The notes beneath the pieces were generated by a model that was not told where the DNA came from, did no database searches, and saw only the letters and a list, made by a program, of their open reading frames with translations. From the NCBI GenBank assembly GCA_009103225.1, contig RHPI01002503.1:1-64000 (forward strand): DNA of 64,000 bases, written 5' to 3'. The translations under genes and the position numbers were made by a program. The DNA is from Chlorokybus atmophyticus. Its lineage: Eukaryota; Streptophyta; Chlorokybophyceae; Chlorokybales; Chlorokybaceae. Below are positions 61,201-64,000 of the stretch, one piece after another. The stretch's first letter is position 1; every line of letters starts with the position of its first letter.

Positions 61201-61494
61201 TCACAATGTGTGGCTACAGCTGCACGGCATGCATTGTGCTGCTGTGGTCGACAGCAGAGCGGCGGTCGCCTTGCATGAAATGCACGTGCAGCAGCTAAAA
61301 CCGCTTTGCTCACCTCTATACGACGTGCTAGCTTGGTCTGACCGCTCTACCAACCGCGGAAACAAGGCGCTCTTCCTGCCAAGCTGCCGCGCGGACACGA
61401 GCGACGCGCCGGCCAAGCTGGGCTGCAGCAACCTGCCTCTGCACAGCGAGGCTGGCCCAATCCGAGCCACCGTGGCCAGCGCGGCCGCTTTCAT
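58220..61494 (-). CDS. HDH: Histidinol dehydrogenase, plastid precursor
   Basis: Fourteen exons give 507 aa plus stop: 61494-61314, 61061-60922, 60802-60750, 60575-60503, 60417-60313, 60224-60123, 60051-59980, 59902-59798, 59729-59670, 59400-59290, 59042-58968, 58887-58795, 58687-58597 and 58482-58220. The first 75 residues form an Arg/Ser/Ala-rich transit peptide. The enzyme follows: [102 protein letters not shown] (catalytic Glu-His), GTNHVLPT and LTHEGL. It oxidises L-histidinol to histidine in two NAD-dependent steps with zinc, the last step of histidine synthesis, in plants within the plastid. The intron after exon 5 has a GC-AG border with the strong donor AAG|gcaagt (60313/60312). Confidence 0.97.
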
Positions 61495-62310
61495 GGCCAA
61501 CGGCGAGCTACCCTCAGTGCGCCCTGAAGCAACACCCCAACACACCAGCCCGCTCGCTAACCCCGCCCGACGCACCAGCAGTCGCCTGCTCCTTGTCCTC
61601 CACTACCGCCGCCGCCGATAGGCGCTCGGCTGCTCTCAGGACCTCACTGTGGAGCACGTCGAGGTCATTGAGTCACTCTCGCGTGCATTGGTTCATTTGG
61701 AGTGATCATGTTTCAAAACACCCAAATCCCATGAACCGACCATTAGCAGCACAAAACTTACACATCTACCCTGCCGCCTGTAACGTTGTAAAAGCTTAAC
61801 GTCGACGTCAGCAGGAGAAGTAGGGTTTCTAGCGGCATCACCCCGTACACCAGATAGCACACAGTCATTCACTACCAGACACTTCATTAATTGCCAGTGA
61901 AGGCACAATTGTAATCGTAGACAAGTACATGTCCCAGGGGGTGGGACGGAGTTGAAACCCTAATTCAGCTCTGCGGGGCGAGTTGGTGTTAAGCTGTTAA
62001 GACTCGACGTAGCTGCGGGGCGGCAACGGCGGCGGAGTAGCCGGTGGTGAAGAGGGATGAGGGCGGCGACGGCGGTGTGTCTGAGGACATTGCGTCAAGC
62101 TGCTGTGTGCCTGGTGTGATCGTGCTGGTAGAAGGACGCTTAGCCGCCACGCTGGCGACACGCGGGGGGTTTTGGTGGAGGCTGCTTTCTTGGCTAGGCC
62201 GGCTGTGGAAGCTGTTGGCGGCAGCGGTGGCAGTGGGTGGAGGAGCAGCTACAGTAGCAGGAGCAGGCGGCGGTGCTGGTGGTGCTAGCACTAGGAGGCC
62301 CCTGCCGGCC
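61495..62310. promoter_or_regulatory. Divergent promoter region between HDH and taxilin
   Basis: The 816 bp separate two start codons on opposite strands. No exon is seen, although the plus-strand frame is open from 62044, so the taxilin start could lie upstream of 62311. Confidence 0.4.
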
Positions 62311-64000
62311 ATGGCTTCTATGGATCCGACTGCTGCCGCCGCGGACGGCTCTGTGCTGGCCGCAGCAGTGGACGTGACGCCCCCGACCTCCGCCGCAGCG
62401 GAACCCAGAGGTGACGGCGACGCCGACGCCGACGACACCTTCAGCGATCCGCACAGCGATGATGAAACTGACCTCGTCACTGCGGCGGCAGCTGCTGCAT
62501 TGAAGGAGGCCGAAGCTGCTGCAACTTGCACTGCTCCAGACAGTCGAGGTTGAAAGAAAATTGATGGCCGTATGGTTGGAATCCAATTCCTACTTGTGGC
62601 ACAATGTCTGAATCAATCAACAGCCACTTGCTCACCAGGATGGTTATGTTTTGTGTGTAATGTCTCACATGTCATACATTACACAAGCCAGCTTGGTCGG
62701 TTGGTCGTATAGCATGTCAACTATGTCAGGTATGATGTGTCCGTAGTTGAGTACCAGACACTGCTGACCGTCCAGAAGCGCGTGCTGTGTAGAACTGCGC
62801 CTGGTGTCGTGGCGTTGCTGCTACACATGCGCACGTTCCTTGTAGCCTGCATGTGCGCCTAGGATGTGCTGTTGGCTGACTGTCTGCAGCGGCAATGTAG
62901 TGCTATTTTCCTTCTGTCACTTATACGTGCACTGAACACATCACCTGGACGAAGCATGCCAACTTCCCGGCCCTGGTGACGTGTTCAACACAGTGACGTG
63001 AGGTGCAGTTTGCAGCGACATGTTAACCCGACAACTTATGCCTTGGGCCAGTTCCCAAGATTGTAGGACTTGTGTGTAGTGCTGAGCATTTGCCAAGGGG
63101 TGTTGCAGCTGCTTTGTGGAGTGTTAACCTACGTTTCTCATGTGGCTGATTTTGGCAATTATTGTTGTTGCAATCAGATTCTGGTGCGCGAGGCAGTTTT
63201 GACACACCGGCATTGCGGCATGACGCACTGGAGTACAAGATCGCTGAACTGGAGAAGTTGGCCGCAGCTAGCCAAGAGAAGCATGATGAAGAGCTCGCTG
63301 GACTAGGTAACCTCGAGCTTCTACCATTGGTGGCGGTGTCACTGTGCCAGCAGTGCTGACTGATGGCGACATGTGACAGCCAAGATGCGCAAGCGTCAGG
63401 CGAAGGAGTTGAAGCAGCTGATGGACGACAACACTAGCTCCACGGAAGACAAGCTGAAAATGCTACATTCTCGATTTTTGCAGCAGGTACCTGCCAGCAC
63501 GCCTTCTTGGAGTGTTTGTAAATCTTAATAGCAACATCAACAATGCCAGCATCGTAACAATACAGGGTCAGAACAATGGTCAGTAGCACAATTAGCCAGT
63601 TTTGGAGTTTATGTATATGGGTGCGTTACGCCCATGTGGTAGTTGCAAGCTTTGCGTTCAAGTCTTTGCCAACAGGCCACGGAGATTAGCAAGTTAGAGA
63701 AGGAATTGTTGGCACTCCGGCGGAAGTGCGAGCTGATCAACAAGGAGAAAGACACCAGTACGTTCGCACCCTGTGTTGTACTTTGGAAGCATGCATACGA
63801 TGTGAACACATGCCTGATCCTTTCCTGCACAGTTTATGCCGAGTGCACGAAGACTGCGGCGGTGAAGACCAAGTTGGAGTCCTTGTGTCGAGAGCTGCAA
63901 AGGCAGAACAAGATCATTTCTGTCAGTGTCACTCCTGTTTATCAGATATCTGCTCGGCTGTGGTGCCATTGTCTGTTGCTGTCAGAGACTTAGTGATGAC
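62311..64000 (+). CDS. Taxilin-family coiled-coil protein, 5' part (cut by window edge)
   Basis: Exons 62311-62548, 63178-63306, 63380-63486, 63643-63757 and 63833-63921 join in frame (226 codons so far), ending at a gtcagt donor. More exons lie beyond 64000. The first 80 residues are Ala/Asp-rich and disordered (DGDADADDTFSDPHSDDET). Then a long coiled coil begins: EYKIAELEKLAAASQEKHDE, KRQAKELKQLMDDNTSS, ATEISKLEKELLALRRKCEL. It reaches the taxilin signature TKLESLCRELQRQNKII. Taxilins bind syntaxins and the nascent-polypeptide complex in animals and are linked to vesicle traffic; the plant and algal role is not established. The ATG at 62311 is chosen because it opens the acidic part; an earlier in-frame ATG at 62044 exists. 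Confidence 0.85.

Noticed and set aside
61097-61621. 174-codon plus-strand frame at the HDH 5' end
   Set aside because: Antisense to the HDH transit-peptide exon and its first intron, with no motif.
61989-62531. 180-codon Ser/Ala-rich minus-strand frame
   Set aside because: Opposite to the taxilin first exon, whose frame continues correctly through four further exons; the minus frame leads nowhere.
1-64000. CRISPR arrays, bacterial operons, tRNA or rRNA genes
   Set aside because: None was found by eye. The genes are spliced and eukaryotic; a tRNA scan (tRNAscan-SE) would be needed to exclude small RNA genes fully.

Overview
The window looks like nuclear DNA of a unicellular, flagellate green alga (Viridiplantae). 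Base composition is close to 50% GC. Introns are dense, with GT-AG and some GC-AG borders, and CA/TG runs are abundant. The gene content is that of a photosynthetic eukaryote: the chloroplast Rieske protein, the plastid envelope pore OEP37, a plastid ABC1-type kinase, an MRS2 magnesium channel of the plant type and plastid-type histidinol dehydrogenase, together with a probable ciliary protein. The lineage (prasinophyte/chlorophyte or early streptophyte) cannot be fixed from this sequence alone. I rebuilt most genes exon by exon. ABC1K, the LON-domain protein, the flavoprotein, OEP37, the Hint protein, TM9SF, BCNT, MAD2, PetC, HDH and the transposase all give continuous reading frames over 3 to 14 exons.

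Layout. 1-7.2 kb: an accessory block. It holds a RING-like protein, a cytosine-5 DNA methyltransferase with an N-terminal zinc/Tudor-like region, and a convergent five-exon Plavaka-like transposase. Palindromic GTACCATT repeats lie on both outer sides of the last two genes. 7.8-8.2 kb: the 3' exons of an acidic coiled-coil protein. 8.2-12 kb: gene-poor, with an AT microsatellite and a >100-bp G homopolymer. 12-30 kb: housekeeping genes, several in divergent pairs: ABC1K (-)/ciliary protein (+), LON-domain protein (-)/flavoprotein (+), OEP37 (-)/Hint protein (+). 30.7-34.1 kb: TM9SF (-). 34-39.8 kb: gene-poor, mostly AT-rich, containing a complete 507-bp TRIM retroelement with target-site duplication. 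39.8-42 kb: MRS2 (+). 44-45 kb: decayed reverse transcriptase. 46-47.7 kb: BCNT/SWC5 (-). 50-52 kb: MAD2 (+) with a 16-nt microexon. 55-56 kb: PetC (-). 58.2-61.5 kb: histidinol dehydrogenase (-). 62.3-64 kb: 5' part of a taxilin gene (+), cut by the window edge.

The most interesting system is the 1.8-7 kb block. An apparently intact Plavaka-type cut-and-paste transposase is paired tail-to-tail with an intact phage/bacterial-style C5 DNA methyltransferase that has gained eukaryotic-looking N-terminal domains, and similar palindromes flank the pair. It may be a transposon that carries its own DNA-modifying enzyme. Second in interest are a Hedgehog-type Hint protein with an unfamiliar secreted cysteine-rich N-terminus, and the TRIM element.
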